Origin: Sphaerochaeta sp.
Lineage (GTDB): Bacteria > Spirochaetota > Spirochaetia > Sphaerochaetales > Sphaerochaetaceae
Assembly: GCA_023228445.1 (NCBI GenBank)
Contig: JALOBD010000005.1
Span: 1-32,394 of the forward strand
Length of the DNA stretch: 32,394 nt
Direction: 5' to 3'
Shown: positions 7,837-15,174 of the stretch, in pieces
Position numbering within the stretch: the stretch's first letter is position 1
Layout of the letters: the number at the start of each line of letters is the position of its first letter
Position numbers and translations under genes: made by a program
The notes under the pieces: model-generated
What the model was told of the DNA's origin: nothing
The model's database searches: none
The model's input: only the letters and a program-made list of their open reading frames with translations

Positions 7837-9132
7837 ATGCGCAACAAAGAGAGAGTTATTGCTATCGTACTGGGCGGGGGCAAGGGGACCCGGCTCTATC
7901 CATTGACGATGGATCGCGCAAAACCGGCAGTACCCTTTGCCGGCAAATATCGTCTCGTCGACATCCCCATCTCAAACTGCATCAACAGCGACCTCAAACA
8001 GATCTATATCCTGACCCAGTTCAACTCAGCCTCACTGCACAACCACATCGCCAACACCTACATCTTCGACACCTTCTCCAACGGTTTTGTCGAGATTCTC
8101 GCCGCAGAACAGACCAACTTGACCGATACCTGGTACCAGGGGACAGCTGATGCGGTGCGCAAGAACCTGCGCCACTTCCGTGACCAGGAGGCCGACTACT
8201 ACATCATCCTCAGCGGCGACCAACTCTACCGTATGGACCTGCAGGAGATGCTCGACCGCCACATCGACAGCGGTGCCGAGCTGACCATCGCCGCCAAGCC
8301 CATCAGCCGTGAACAGGCCACCGGCCTGGGCATCATGGGAGTCGATGAAGACGGAATCATCACCAAGTTCTACGAGAAACCCGCCCCGGACCTCGATATC
8401 AAGGAGTATACGGTCGGCCAAGCGTTCATGCAGCACTCCTTGGGTGTCGATGTGGGTGAGAACAACGAGTACCTTGCCAGCATGGGTATCTACATCTTCA
8501 ATGCCAAGACGATGGAAGAGGTGCTCAACAATGACAAGACCGACTTTGGCAAGGAGATCATCCCCGATGTAATCAAGCAGCGGCGGGTTGCCTGCTTCAT
8601 CTTCGATGGGTTCTGGGAGGATATCGGGACCATCAAGGCGTTCTATGACATCAACCTCGACCTGGCATCCATCAACCCGCAGTTCAACTTCTACAACGAA
8701 CAGATGCCGATCTACACCCACCGGCGCCACTTGCCGGCGACGAAGGTCAACTTCTGCAACATCTCCAACTCCCTTACCAGCGAGGGATCGATCATCACCA
8801 ACGCCTACATCGTCAATTCAATCATCGGTGTGCGGACGATCATCGAGAGCGGCGCCTCACTGGATGGTGTCTACTGCATGGGGGCCTCCTACTACGAGAC
8901 GGAGCAGCAGAAGAAGGATAACGCCGCGCGCGGCATCCCCAACGTCGGCATCGGCAGGGGGACCATCATCCGGCGGGCGATCATCGACCAGAATGCTCGT
9001 ATCGGGGATGGGTGCCGCATCGGCATCGACGATATCCCCCGCAAGGAGGGGGACTTCGCCATGTATTCGATCCACGACGGAATCATCGTCATCAACAAGA
9101 ATGCCGTCATCAAGAATGGGACGGTGATGTGA
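7837..9132 (+). CDS. glgC: Glucose-1-phosphate adenylyltransferase
   Basis: Makes ADP-glucose from ATP and glucose 1-phosphate, the committed step of bacterial glycogen synthesis. The 431-residue protein starts MRNKERVIAIVLGGGKGTRLYPLT, followed by the RAKPAVPFAGKYRLVDIPISNC activator and substrate region; ILSGDQLYRMD and FWEDIGTIKAFYDINLDL are further family motifs, and the C-terminal left-handed beta-helix is present. The ATG at 7837 is preferred over a GTG at 7831 because AAAGGAGAG (7821-7829) fits it better. Only two bases separate it from the glgA stop. These enzymes are usually controlled allosterically by glycolytic intermediates. Confidence 0.95.
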   Translation: MRNKERVIAIVLGGGKGTRLYPLTMDRAKPAVPFAGKYRLVDIPISNCINSDLKQIYILTQFNSASLHNHIANTYIFDTFSNGFVEILAAEQTNLTDTWYQGTADAVRKNLRHFRDQEADYYIILSGDQLYRMDLQEMLDRHIDSGAELTIAAKPISREQATGLGIMGVDEDGIITKFYEKPAPDLDIKEYTVGQAFMQHSLGVDVGENNEYLASMGIYIFNAKTMEEVLNNDKTDFGKEIIPDVIKQRRVACFIFDGFWEDIGTIKAFYDINLDLASINPQFNFYNEQMPIYTHRRHLPATKVNFCNISNSLTSEGSIITNAYIVNSIIGVRTIIESGASLDGVYCMGASYYETEQQKKDNAARGIPNVGIGRGTIIRRAIIDQNARIGDGCRIGIDDIPRKEGDFAMYSIHDGIIVINKNAVIKNGTVM

Positions 9133-9144
9133 CAAGGCCCAAAC

Positions 9145-9176
9145 GGGAGGGGGTGCTCCCCCTCCCCGCTTTTTTT
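9145..9176 (+). terminator. Rho-independent terminator after glgC
   Basis: A perfect 9-bp stem GGGAGGGGG (9145-9153) and CCCCCTCCC (9158-9166) with a TGCT loop, followed by a seven-T run (9170-9176). Confidence 0.93.
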
Positions 9177-9202
9177 ATACCACAACGACAAGGATACCCT
9201 CT

Positions 9203-10003
9203 ATGAAAGAGAGAGATACCATTGAGCTTGTAGCTGTCGACTTGGATGGCACACTCCTCGATGCGACAGGAGAGCTGCCGCTCTCCATCCTGCCGGTCAT
9301 CGAGGAGCTACGAAGCAGAGAGAAACACTTCACCCTCGTCTCGGGCAGGCCAATCATCTTCATGCAGCACATCGCCCAAGCCCTCGCGGTGGAGACGGCA
9401 ATGATCGCCTTCAACGGTGCCGCCCTCTTTGTGGGAGACGAGGTCATCGCCTCATCCCCATTCTGCATGGCGAGGCTGCGCCCAATCCTGGAGGAGGCCG
9501 ACCGCCTCGGTGCGACAGTCATCTACTACACCGCTTGGCAGGCATACGCGCTTCGCGAGACCGCGTGGGTTGAACGCAACAAATCCACCATCCGCCGCTA
9601 TACCATCGCGGTTCCCACAGAGGAGGAGTGGAGGGAGCTGGAAATCTTGAAGATCGCCCTCCTCTACCACAACGATGAGCAGAGACAGGCTGCCATCGAT
9701 TCCCTGCTCGAGGCCGTTGAAGACACATTCTCGTTGAACCGCTACGACTCCCGTTTCTGTGAGATCATGGCACAGGGGGTGGACAAGGCTTTTGGGCTTC
9801 GCCGCCTGGGCGACCACCTCGCCATTCCTCTTGAGAGAATCCTTGCCATCGGCGATGATGTCAATGATGTGACGATGCTGAGGGAAGCAGGGATCGGCGT
9901 TGCAGTGAGCAACGCACATGACCTGGTGAAAGCGGCAGCAGACCATGTAACGAGCGCACCCAATACCGATGGGGTGATCGAGGCCATTCGCCTCTATAGC
10001 TGA
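9203..10003 (+). CDS. Cof-type HAD-superfamily phosphatase
   Basis: A 266-residue cytoplasmic HAD hydrolase of the Cof (subclass IIB) type, which removes phosphate from sugar phosphates or similar small molecules. Motif I is AVDLDGTLLD near residue 12, motif II is TLVSGR near residue 47, a conserved Lys lies in motif III, and motif IV is AIGDDVNDVTMLREAGIGVAV near residue 214; a cap domain lies between. AAGGAT (9189-9194) precedes the ATG. It begins 26 bases after the glgC terminator and sits 19 bases upstream of the sugar kinase, so the two probably form a unit. The substrate cannot be read from the sequence. Confidence 0.88.
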   Translation: MKERDTIELVAVDLDGTLLDATGELPLSILPVIEELRSREKHFTLVSGRPIIFMQHIAQALAVETAMIAFNGAALFVGDEVIASSPFCMARLRPILEEADRLGATVIYYTAWQAYALRETAWVERNKSTIRRYTIAVPTEEEWRELEILKIALLYHNDEQRQAAIDSLLEAVEDTFSLNRYDSRFCEIMAQGVDKAFGLRRLGDHLAIPLERILAIGDDVNDVTMLREAGIGVAVSNAHDLVKAAADHVTSAPNTDGVIEAIRLYS

Positions 10004-10022
10004 CCAACCGTAGGAGGGAAGT

Positions 10023-11624
10023 ATGAACACAACACACACCAAGACCCTGATCGCCAATGGAGAGGCCGTCCTCGGCATCGAGCTGGGCTCGACACGTATC
10101 AAGGCGGTGCTCATCGACAACACGAACCAACCGATCGCCCAAGGCGGCTTCGATTGGCAGAACAGCTTCATCGACGGGGTATGGACCTACGGGCTTGATG
10201 AGGTGGAGGCAGGCATGCAAGCGTGCTTCTCCTCACTGAGAGGAGATGTACAGCAGCAGTATGGCGTACCGCTGAATCGGGTGAAGGCCCTCGGTATCAG
10301 CGCCATGATGCACGGCTACCTCGCCTTCGACCGCGATGACCGGCTTCTCGTCCCCTTCCGCACCTGGCGCAACACGATGACCGAGGATGCTGCCCAGGAG
10401 CTTAGCGACCTCTTCGACTACCCGGTGCCCGAGCGCTGGTCGATCAGCCACCTCTATCAGGCGATTAAGAACGGTGAGGAGCATGTTCCCTACCTCGGCT
10501 TCCTCACCACGCTCGCCGGCTACGTCCACTACCGCCTCACGGGAAAGAAGGTGCTGGGCATCGGTGATGCGAGCGGCATGTTCCCCATCGACACCAAGAC
10601 CGGTGAGTATGATCAGCGCATGCTCGCCTCCTTCAAGACGCTGACCGCCTCCTACGGGTTTGCATGGGATCTGAAGGCCCTCCTTCCCGCTGTACTTGAC
10701 GCAGGGGAGGATGGCGGTACGCTCACCGAAGCTGGAGCCCGATTCCTCGACCCAAGTGGAGCGTTGGAGACCGGCATCCCCCTCTGTCCCCCCGAAGGCG
10801 ACGCCGGCACCGGCATGGTTGCCACCAACTCGATTGCCCAGCGCACCGGCAACGTTTCAGCCGGCACCTCGGTCTTTGCCATGGTGGTTCTCGAGAACGA
10901 ACTCTCCAAGAGTTACAACAAATTCATCGACCTGGTCACCACCCCCGATGGCTCGCTGGTGGCAATGAGCCACGGCAACAACTGCACCGGTGAGTACGAC
11001 CTGTGGATGCGCCTCTTCGGTGAGGTGATCGAGACGATGGGCTTTTCAACCAAGAAAGGGGAGCTCTACGACAAGATTCTCACCAAAGCGCTGGAAGGCG
11101 ATGCCGACTGCGCCGGTCTGCTTCCTTACAACTACCTCAGTGGGGAGACGATGACCGAAATCTACGAAGGACGTCCCCTCTTTGTCCGTGAGACGGAGAA
11201 CTCTTTCACACTGGCGAACTTCATGCGCGCCCAGCTCTACACCGCCTTGGGCGTCATCCGCATCGGCATGGACATCCTCTTTGAGAACGAATCCATCCAC
11301 ATCGATACGATCACCGGTCACGGTGGCTTCTTCAAGACGGCCGTGGTGGGTCAGAAGATGATGGCAGCGGCACTGCACACCCCGATCAGCACCCTCACCA
11401 CCGCCGGTGAGGGTGGGGCGTGGGGCATCGCCCTCTTGGCCAGCTACCTCGCCCATGGCAGCGGCATGAGCTTGGTCGAGTTCCTCAATACCGAAGTCTT
11501 CGCCGATGCCACAGTCTCCACCGTCTCAGCAACCGAGGAGGAGATCGAGGGGTTCAACCGCTTCATGGAGCGGTACAAAGCGGGCCTTCCCATCCTCAGG
11601 GAGGCGATCAAGAGTCTGCAGTAA
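10023..11624 (+). CDS. FGGY-family carbohydrate kinase
   Basis: A 533-residue kinase of the FGGY family, related to xylulokinase and ribulokinase. The ATP-binding N-terminal motif VLGIELGSTRIKAVLID follows a roughly 16-residue extension. ALGISAMMHGYLAFD, a conserved NVSAGTSVFAMV phosphate-loop-like segment and ITGHGGFFKTAVVGQKMMAAAL in the C-terminal domain support the family. TAGGAGGG (10011-10018) gives a firm start. The exact sugar is not recognisable; a ketopentose or its deoxy form is a reasonable guess. Its last 17 bases overlap the Nudix gene end to end on the other strand, leaving no room for a separate terminator. Confidence 0.87.
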   Translation: MNTTHTKTLIANGEAVLGIELGSTRIKAVLIDNTNQPIAQGGFDWQNSFIDGVWTYGLDEVEAGMQACFSSLRGDVQQQYGVPLNRVKALGISAMMHGYLAFDRDDRLLVPFRTWRNTMTEDAAQELSDLFDYPVPERWSISHLYQAIKNGEEHVPYLGFLTTLAGYVHYRLTGKKVLGIGDASGMFPIDTKTGEYDQRMLASFKTLTASYGFAWDLKALLPAVLDAGEDGGTLTEAGARFLDPSGALETGIPLCPPEGDAGTGMVATNSIAQRTGNVSAGTSVFAMVVLENELSKSYNKFIDLVTTPDGSLVAMSHGNNCTGEYDLWMRLFGEVIETMGFSTKKGELYDKILTKALEGDADCAGLLPYNYLSGETMTEIYEGRPLFVRETENSFTLANFMRAQLYTALGVIRIGMDILFENESIHIDTITGHGGFFKTAVVGQKMMAAALHTPISTLTTAGEGGAWGIALLASYLAHGSGMSLVEFLNTEVFADATVSTVSATEEEIEGFNRFMERYKAGLPILREAIKSLQ

Positions 11625-12033
11625 CGACGGTGTGTTCATCAGAGAACGCAGAGAGGAGGGTTTGGACGATGGCGCGGTCACTACCCGCCATTGGAAAGCC
11701 CTCCAGCTCTGTGAGCGCCACCCATCTCAGCTCGGTGTGCACCGAGAGACGGGGTTTGAACGCTGATATGAGGCGCACCACATACGCTTTGAGGTGGTAG
11801 GCTGTCTCCTTGTTGGTGAAGTGGTGGGCGTGGATGAGGCCCTCAACCTCGATGGCCAGGCCGAGCTCCTCGTCAAACTCTCGCTTCAGCGTCTCCTCCT
11901 CACTCTCCCCCCAGCGATTCTTGCCCCCGACAAACTCCCACATCCCGCCGATGGAGCCACGCTCGGTACGTTTGGCGATTAAAAATCTGCCGTCAATGAT
12001 GAGGACGCCTGCCGTGGTGATACGTTCTTCCAT
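11608..12033 (-). CDS. Nudix hydrolase, MutT-like
   Basis: A 141-residue Nudix pyrophosphohydrolase. The full Nudix box, G-x5-E-x7-REFDEELGL, starts at GKNRWGE near residue 38 and binds the catalytic metals. GMWEFVGGK just before it resembles the MutT and 8-oxo-dGTPase subgroup (GMWEFPGGK), so nucleotide-pool cleaning is a plausible task, but a Val replaces the usual Pro. The start follows GGAG with normal spacing. It is the last gene of a minus-strand unit after nnrE/D and a membrane protein. Confidence 0.88.
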   Translation of the reverse strand: MEERITTAGVLIIDGRFLIAKRTERGSIGGMWEFVGGKNRWGESEEETLKREFDEELGLAIEVEGLIHAHHFTNKETAYHLKAYVVRLISAFKPRLSVHTELRWVALTELEGFPMAGSDRAIVQTLLSAFSDEHTVVTADS

Positions 12034-12043
12034 TCCACATCTC

Positions 12044-12472
12044 CTAAAGAAGCACGAAGTGCGGGATCAAAAAGTGGGTGATGCACACCCCGAGGGTCAG
12101 GTACCCGACGTTACTGCGGTTGTGTTCGACGTATTGGCCGGTGGCGTGCAACACCGAATCGCTTTGCCGTTCATCGCTCTCCTCTTCAAGCCCCTTCAGG
12201 CTGAGGTAGAGGTAGTATATGGCAAGCGAGATAACGTTGAGCAGTGGAATGAAGTCGCCAAACAATACTGGGCCGGGCTCCATCGGGAAAAGGGCGAGCA
12301 GGAGAGCAATGGAGAGGCCGAAGACGATGAGGAGCACGCGCACCCCCTTCTTGGTGCGAAAGTGGTAGCGCAGCGACAGGAGGATGGGAAAGCGCACCCC
12401 GTGGACATCGGCGAGGAGAAACGCAGAGCCGTAGAGGAGATAGAGGAGACTCAACAGGTAGGTCTGCATCAT
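12044..12472 (-). CDS. Small integral membrane protein of unknown function
   Basis: A 142-residue protein with about four hydrophobic helices: residues about 3-20 (TYLLSLLYLLYGSAFLLA), 42-62 (VRVLLIVFGLSIALLLALFP), 68-92 (LFGDFIPLLNVISLAIYYLYLSL) and the last 20 or so. A charged loop, KGLEEESDERQSD, lies between helices three and four. I recognise no family. The ATG overlaps the nnrE/D stop (ATGA) and is preceded by GGAGG at a proper distance; longer upstream readings lie inside nnrE/D and were dropped. Coupling to nnrE/D and to the Nudix gene ten bases downstream shows co-expression, not function. Confidence 0.75.
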   Translation of the reverse strand: MMQTYLLSLLYLLYGSAFLLADVHGVRFPILLSLRYHFRTKKGVRVLLIVFGLSIALLLALFPMEPGPVLFGDFIPLLNVISLAIYYLYLSLKGLEEESDERQSDSVLHATGQYVEHNRSNVGYLTLGVCITHFLIPHFVLL

Positions 12473-13938
12473 CGCTCTGCCTCCTGCACCGTACGCCCCA
12501 CATACTCGGCCAGATGCTCGCTGTCGTAGTAACCTACCGCTGCATGGGCCCGACGGCCAGCCTCTTGGTGGATCTGCACCCCACATCTGGCCGCCACAAC
12601 AGCATCACCACTGGTCGCCCAGAGGGCGGCGATGATGCCAGATAACACATCGCCGCTGCCGGCCACCCCCAACGAGGGGTTGCACCCTTCGACGACGAGG
12701 ACCGTCCGATTGGGCAATACGATATGGACGAGTGAACTCTTGACGACCAAAAGTGCGTCCAACCTGGACGCGATCTCTTTGATCATGGAGAAGAAGCCGA
12801 GGGCGGTGGTCTCATCCTCAACACCCAGTGAGGAGGCAAGGCGTTTGAGCTCGCCCAGATGGGGGGTGATGATCAGAGAGCCGTGCTCGCTCAAACCGCC
12901 GGTGGTGACGACCTCGGCCAAGGCAGTGATGCCATCGGCATCGATGACCATCGGTTTCTTCGACGCCAAGAGGGTTTTGAGCAACGCAGCACGCCCACGT
13001 CCCCACCCCGGCCCTGCCAGCAGCACATCGTAGGCTGTCGGATCTACTGTAGTGGAGGGGCGAACCATCACCGAGGGAGCCTCGGATGCAACGACGCCAA
13101 GGATCTCCTCATCACAGGCCAGCGTCACCAATCCGGCACGGGAGGCAAAGGCTGCACGGCCACTGAGGCGCAACGCCCCGCTATAGGGAGGGCTGCCGCC
13201 AAAGACTGCCACATGCCCACGACTGTTCTTGTAGTCATCGACCTTCAAGGGAGCCAGCGCTGCCCGCTGCTCGTCAATGTGGGCGACAGTGGGTAATCGG
13301 TCGATCATGGATGGGGGAAAACTTGGGTTGACCACCACGATTGTTCCACAGCGGCTGCGGGTCTTGGGGTGGAACATCGCACTCTTATATGCCCCCATCG
13401 TCACGGTGAGGGTGGCGTGTATCGACGGAGCATCGACTGCCACGTGGTCACCGAGGCCGCTCGGGATATCAATGCTGAAGACGTGGGCACTGCTTTTCTC
13501 TATCTGCTCGACCACCGCTCTCGCTGTGCCTCTCAACGCCCCCTTCAACCCGGTACCGGCGATGCCGTCGATGACCCAATCGGCGATACTCAACGCCTCA
13601 TGAAGACCCGTGTCGTTGATCACCTCGATACCATACCCTTCGATGATGCGGCGCTGCACGAGCGAGGAGGGGGAGACAGTGCCGTCAAGGAGGTAGATCT
13701 TCTGGTTGGTGTATCCCTCGTTGTATGCATAGCGGCTGACCACCAGGGCATCACCTCCATTGTTGCCTGCTCCGACAAGAAAGAGAAGGAGCTCCTCCTG
13801 GCGTGTCAGACGGGCCTTGAGGTGTTGCCATGCCTGCAGACCGGCGCTCTCCATCAAGAGGAGGGCGGGGATCTTGGCCTCTTCTTGGGCCCTCGTATCC
13901 ACTTGTGCAATTGCGGCGGCGGTGACAATTGGTCTCAT
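12469..13938 (-). CDS. nnrE/nnrD: Bifunctional NAD(P)H-hydrate epimerase / ADP-dependent dehydratase
   Basis: Repairs NAD(P)H damaged by hydration: the N-terminal half epimerises the R and S hydrates and the C-terminal half dehydrates the S form using ADP. Of 489 residues, about 1-215 are the YjeF_N domain with GAGNNGGDA at residues 56-64 and DIPSGLG; about 225-489 are the ribokinase-like YjeF_C domain with HVAVFGGSPPYSGA, AGPGWGRG, ITPHLGEL and GVAGSGDVLSG near residue 430. This is the usual fused form of the pair. The start has no Shine-Dalgarno sequence; a -10-like box ends six bases before the ATG. It leads the membrane-protein and Nudix genes. Confidence 0.94.
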   Translation of the reverse strand: MRPIVTAAAIAQVDTRAQEEAKIPALLLMESAGLQAWQHLKARLTRQEELLLFLVGAGNNGGDALVVSRYAYNEGYTNQKIYLLDGTVSPSSLVQRRIIEGYGIEVINDTGLHEALSIADWVIDGIAGTGLKGALRGTARAVVEQIEKSSAHVFSIDIPSGLGDHVAVDAPSIHATLTVTMGAYKSAMFHPKTRSRCGTIVVVNPSFPPSMIDRLPTVAHIDEQRAALAPLKVDDYKNSRGHVAVFGGSPPYSGALRLSGRAAFASRAGLVTLACDEEILGVVASEAPSVMVRPSTTVDPTAYDVLLAGPGWGRGRAALLKTLLASKKPMVIDADGITALAEVVTTGGLSEHGSLIITPHLGELKRLASSLGVEDETTALGFFSMIKEIASRLDALLVVKSSLVHIVLPNRTVLVVEGCNPSLGVAGSGDVLSGIIAALWATSGDAVVAARCGVQIHQEAGRRAHAAVGYYDSEHLAEYVGRTVQEAER

Positions 13939-13944
13939 AAAAAT

Positions 13945-13973
13945 ACTGTAGACCAGAGATAGAGAGTTTTCAA
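13945..13973 (-). promoter_or_regulatory. Promoter of nnrE/D, leaderless geometry
   Basis: Read on the minus strand: TTGAAA (13973-13968), a 17-bp spacer and TACAGT (13950-13945). Six bases then lead to the ATG at 13938, so transcription should begin at or next to the start codon. Confidence 0.55.
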
Positions 13974-13987
13974 CCGACTGAGGCTCC

Positions 13988-14016
13988 TTGACACCTCCAC
14001 CGGCGCTCAGTAAGCT
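13988..14016 (+). promoter_or_regulatory. Promoter of the thiamine transport operon
   Basis: A perfect TTGACA (13988-13993) and a 17-bp spacer precede a weak TAAGCT (14011-14016). The predicted start near 14023 coincides with the first base pairs of the TPP riboswitch, which supports the assignment. It runs divergently from the nnrE/D promoter, about 15 bp away. Confidence 0.55.
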
Positions 14017-14021
14017 GAAAG

Positions 14022-14093
14022 AGTCCTGGGGTGGCCATACGCCTGAGATTACACCCGTTGACCTGATCTGGATAATACCAGCGGAGGGAGACA
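14022..14093 (+). promoter_or_regulatory. TPP riboswitch (THI element)
   Basis: Contains the conserved blocks of the thiamine pyrophosphate aptamer in order: GGGG (14028-14031), CTGAGA (14043-14048), ACCCGTTGACCTGATCTGG (14053-14071), TAATACCAGCG (14073-14083) and GGAGGGA (14083-14089). The P1 ends pair through GTC (14023-14025) and GAC (14090-14092). TPP binding would lower expression of the transporter genes that follow. Confidence 0.95.
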
Positions 14094-14109
14094 GTCACTG
14101 ATCATTGAA

Positions 14110-14137
14110 TCCCCATGGCAGACTATCATCATTGGGA
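14110..14137 (+). promoter_or_regulatory. Possible SD-sequestering hairpin of the riboswitch
   Basis: TCCCCATG (14110-14117) can pair with CATTGGGA (14130-14137) with one mismatch. This covers GGGA of the thiB ribosome-binding site (GGGAGGTG, 14134-14141). No U-rich terminator is seen between aptamer and gene, so control at translation start is the more likely mechanism. This rests on hand pairing. Confidence 0.35.
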
Positions 14138-14145
14138 GGTGCAGT

Positions 14146-15174
14146 ATGAAACAGCATCGAGCCTTTTGTGTAATGGTTGCCATCATCCTCCTCCTCTTCC
14201 CCATCTTTGCGCAGGGAAGAGCCGAGCGGCAAGAACCCTTGGTAGTGTACGCCTACGATGCCTTTACCGGAGACTGGGGCCCAGGCCCTGCATTGGTCGC
14301 CGAATATGAGGCGCGCTTCGGCACTGCCATCAAACTCGTGGGAAGCGGCGATGCCATCTCGATGATGAATCGCTTGATGGCCGAAGGTAAATCCACCCCG
14401 GCTGATGTGGTGGTCGGCATCACCGACGACATGGCGGGCAGGATCCTCGACTCTGCCCTGTTGCGTCCCTATCAGAGTCCACAGCTTGAACACATCCCCT
14501 CTTTTTTGCACTTCGACCCGACGTGGCGGCTTTTACCCTTCGACTACGGCAACTATGCCTTCATCGTCGATAGTGAGAAGCTGCAGCGGCCACTGTGGCC
14601 CTCCACGCTCTCCGACCTGACTGACACTCGCTTCAAAGACAAGATCATCCTCATCGACCCACGCACCTCATCGGTGGGTCTGGGACTGCTCCTGTGGACG
14701 ATCGAGGAGTACGGCCCGGAGCACTGGCTCTCTTGGTGGGAGGCGATCAAACCAAACGTGTTGACCATCACCGATGGCTGGTCCAGCGCCTACGGGCTCT
14801 TCACCGAAGGAGAGGCGCCACTGGTCATCAGCTTCACCACCAGCCCGGTCTACCACGTGCTCAACGAGGGGAGTACCCGCTACCAAGCCTTGATCTTCCC
14901 CTCGGGCCATCAGGCGACGATCGAGGGGGTGGGGATCCTCGCTTCGAGTACCCGGCAAGAGGAGGCCGAGCGGTTTGTCGACTTCCTCCTCTCGGATGCA
15001 CAAGAAGAGATAGCCATCGCCAACTCGATGTATCCGACCAACGCATCAACCGAACTGCCTGCAGCGTTCCAATGGGCGCCCAAGCCGCCTCAGTCGCTCT
15101 CCACTGACCGGACAAGGCTTGAAAAAAACCTCGAACGGTGGCTTACTGAGTGGACAGAGGTAATGAGTCGATGA
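14146..15174 (+). CDS. thiB: Thiamine-type ABC transporter substrate-binding protein
   Basis: A periplasmic binding protein of 342 residues with a signal peptide (residues 1-23, cut after FAQG or nearby). PLVVYAYDAFTGDWGPGPALVAEYEARFG and DVVVGITDDMAGRILDSALLRPYQSP match the ThiB family, which delivers thiamine, thiamine phosphate and TPP to the permease. ITDGWSSAYGLFTEGEAPLVISFTTSPVYH forms the typical central binding segment. The TPP riboswitch upstream and the permease and ATPase genes downstream support the ligand. GGGAGGTG stands four bases before the ATG. The stop overlaps the thiP start (ATGA). Confidence 0.92.
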   Translation: MKQHRAFCVMVAIILLLFPIFAQGRAERQEPLVVYAYDAFTGDWGPGPALVAEYEARFGTAIKLVGSGDAISMMNRLMAEGKSTPADVVVGITDDMAGRILDSALLRPYQSPQLEHIPSFLHFDPTWRLLPFDYGNYAFIVDSEKLQRPLWPSTLSDLTDTRFKDKIILIDPRTSSVGLGLLLWTIEEYGPEHWLSWWEAIKPNVLTITDGWSSAYGLFTEGEAPLVISFTTSPVYHVLNEGSTRYQALIFPSGHQATIEGVGILASSTRQEEAERFVDFLLSDAQEEIAIANSMYPTNASTELPAAFQWAPKPPQSLSTDRTRLEKNLERWLTEWTEVMSR

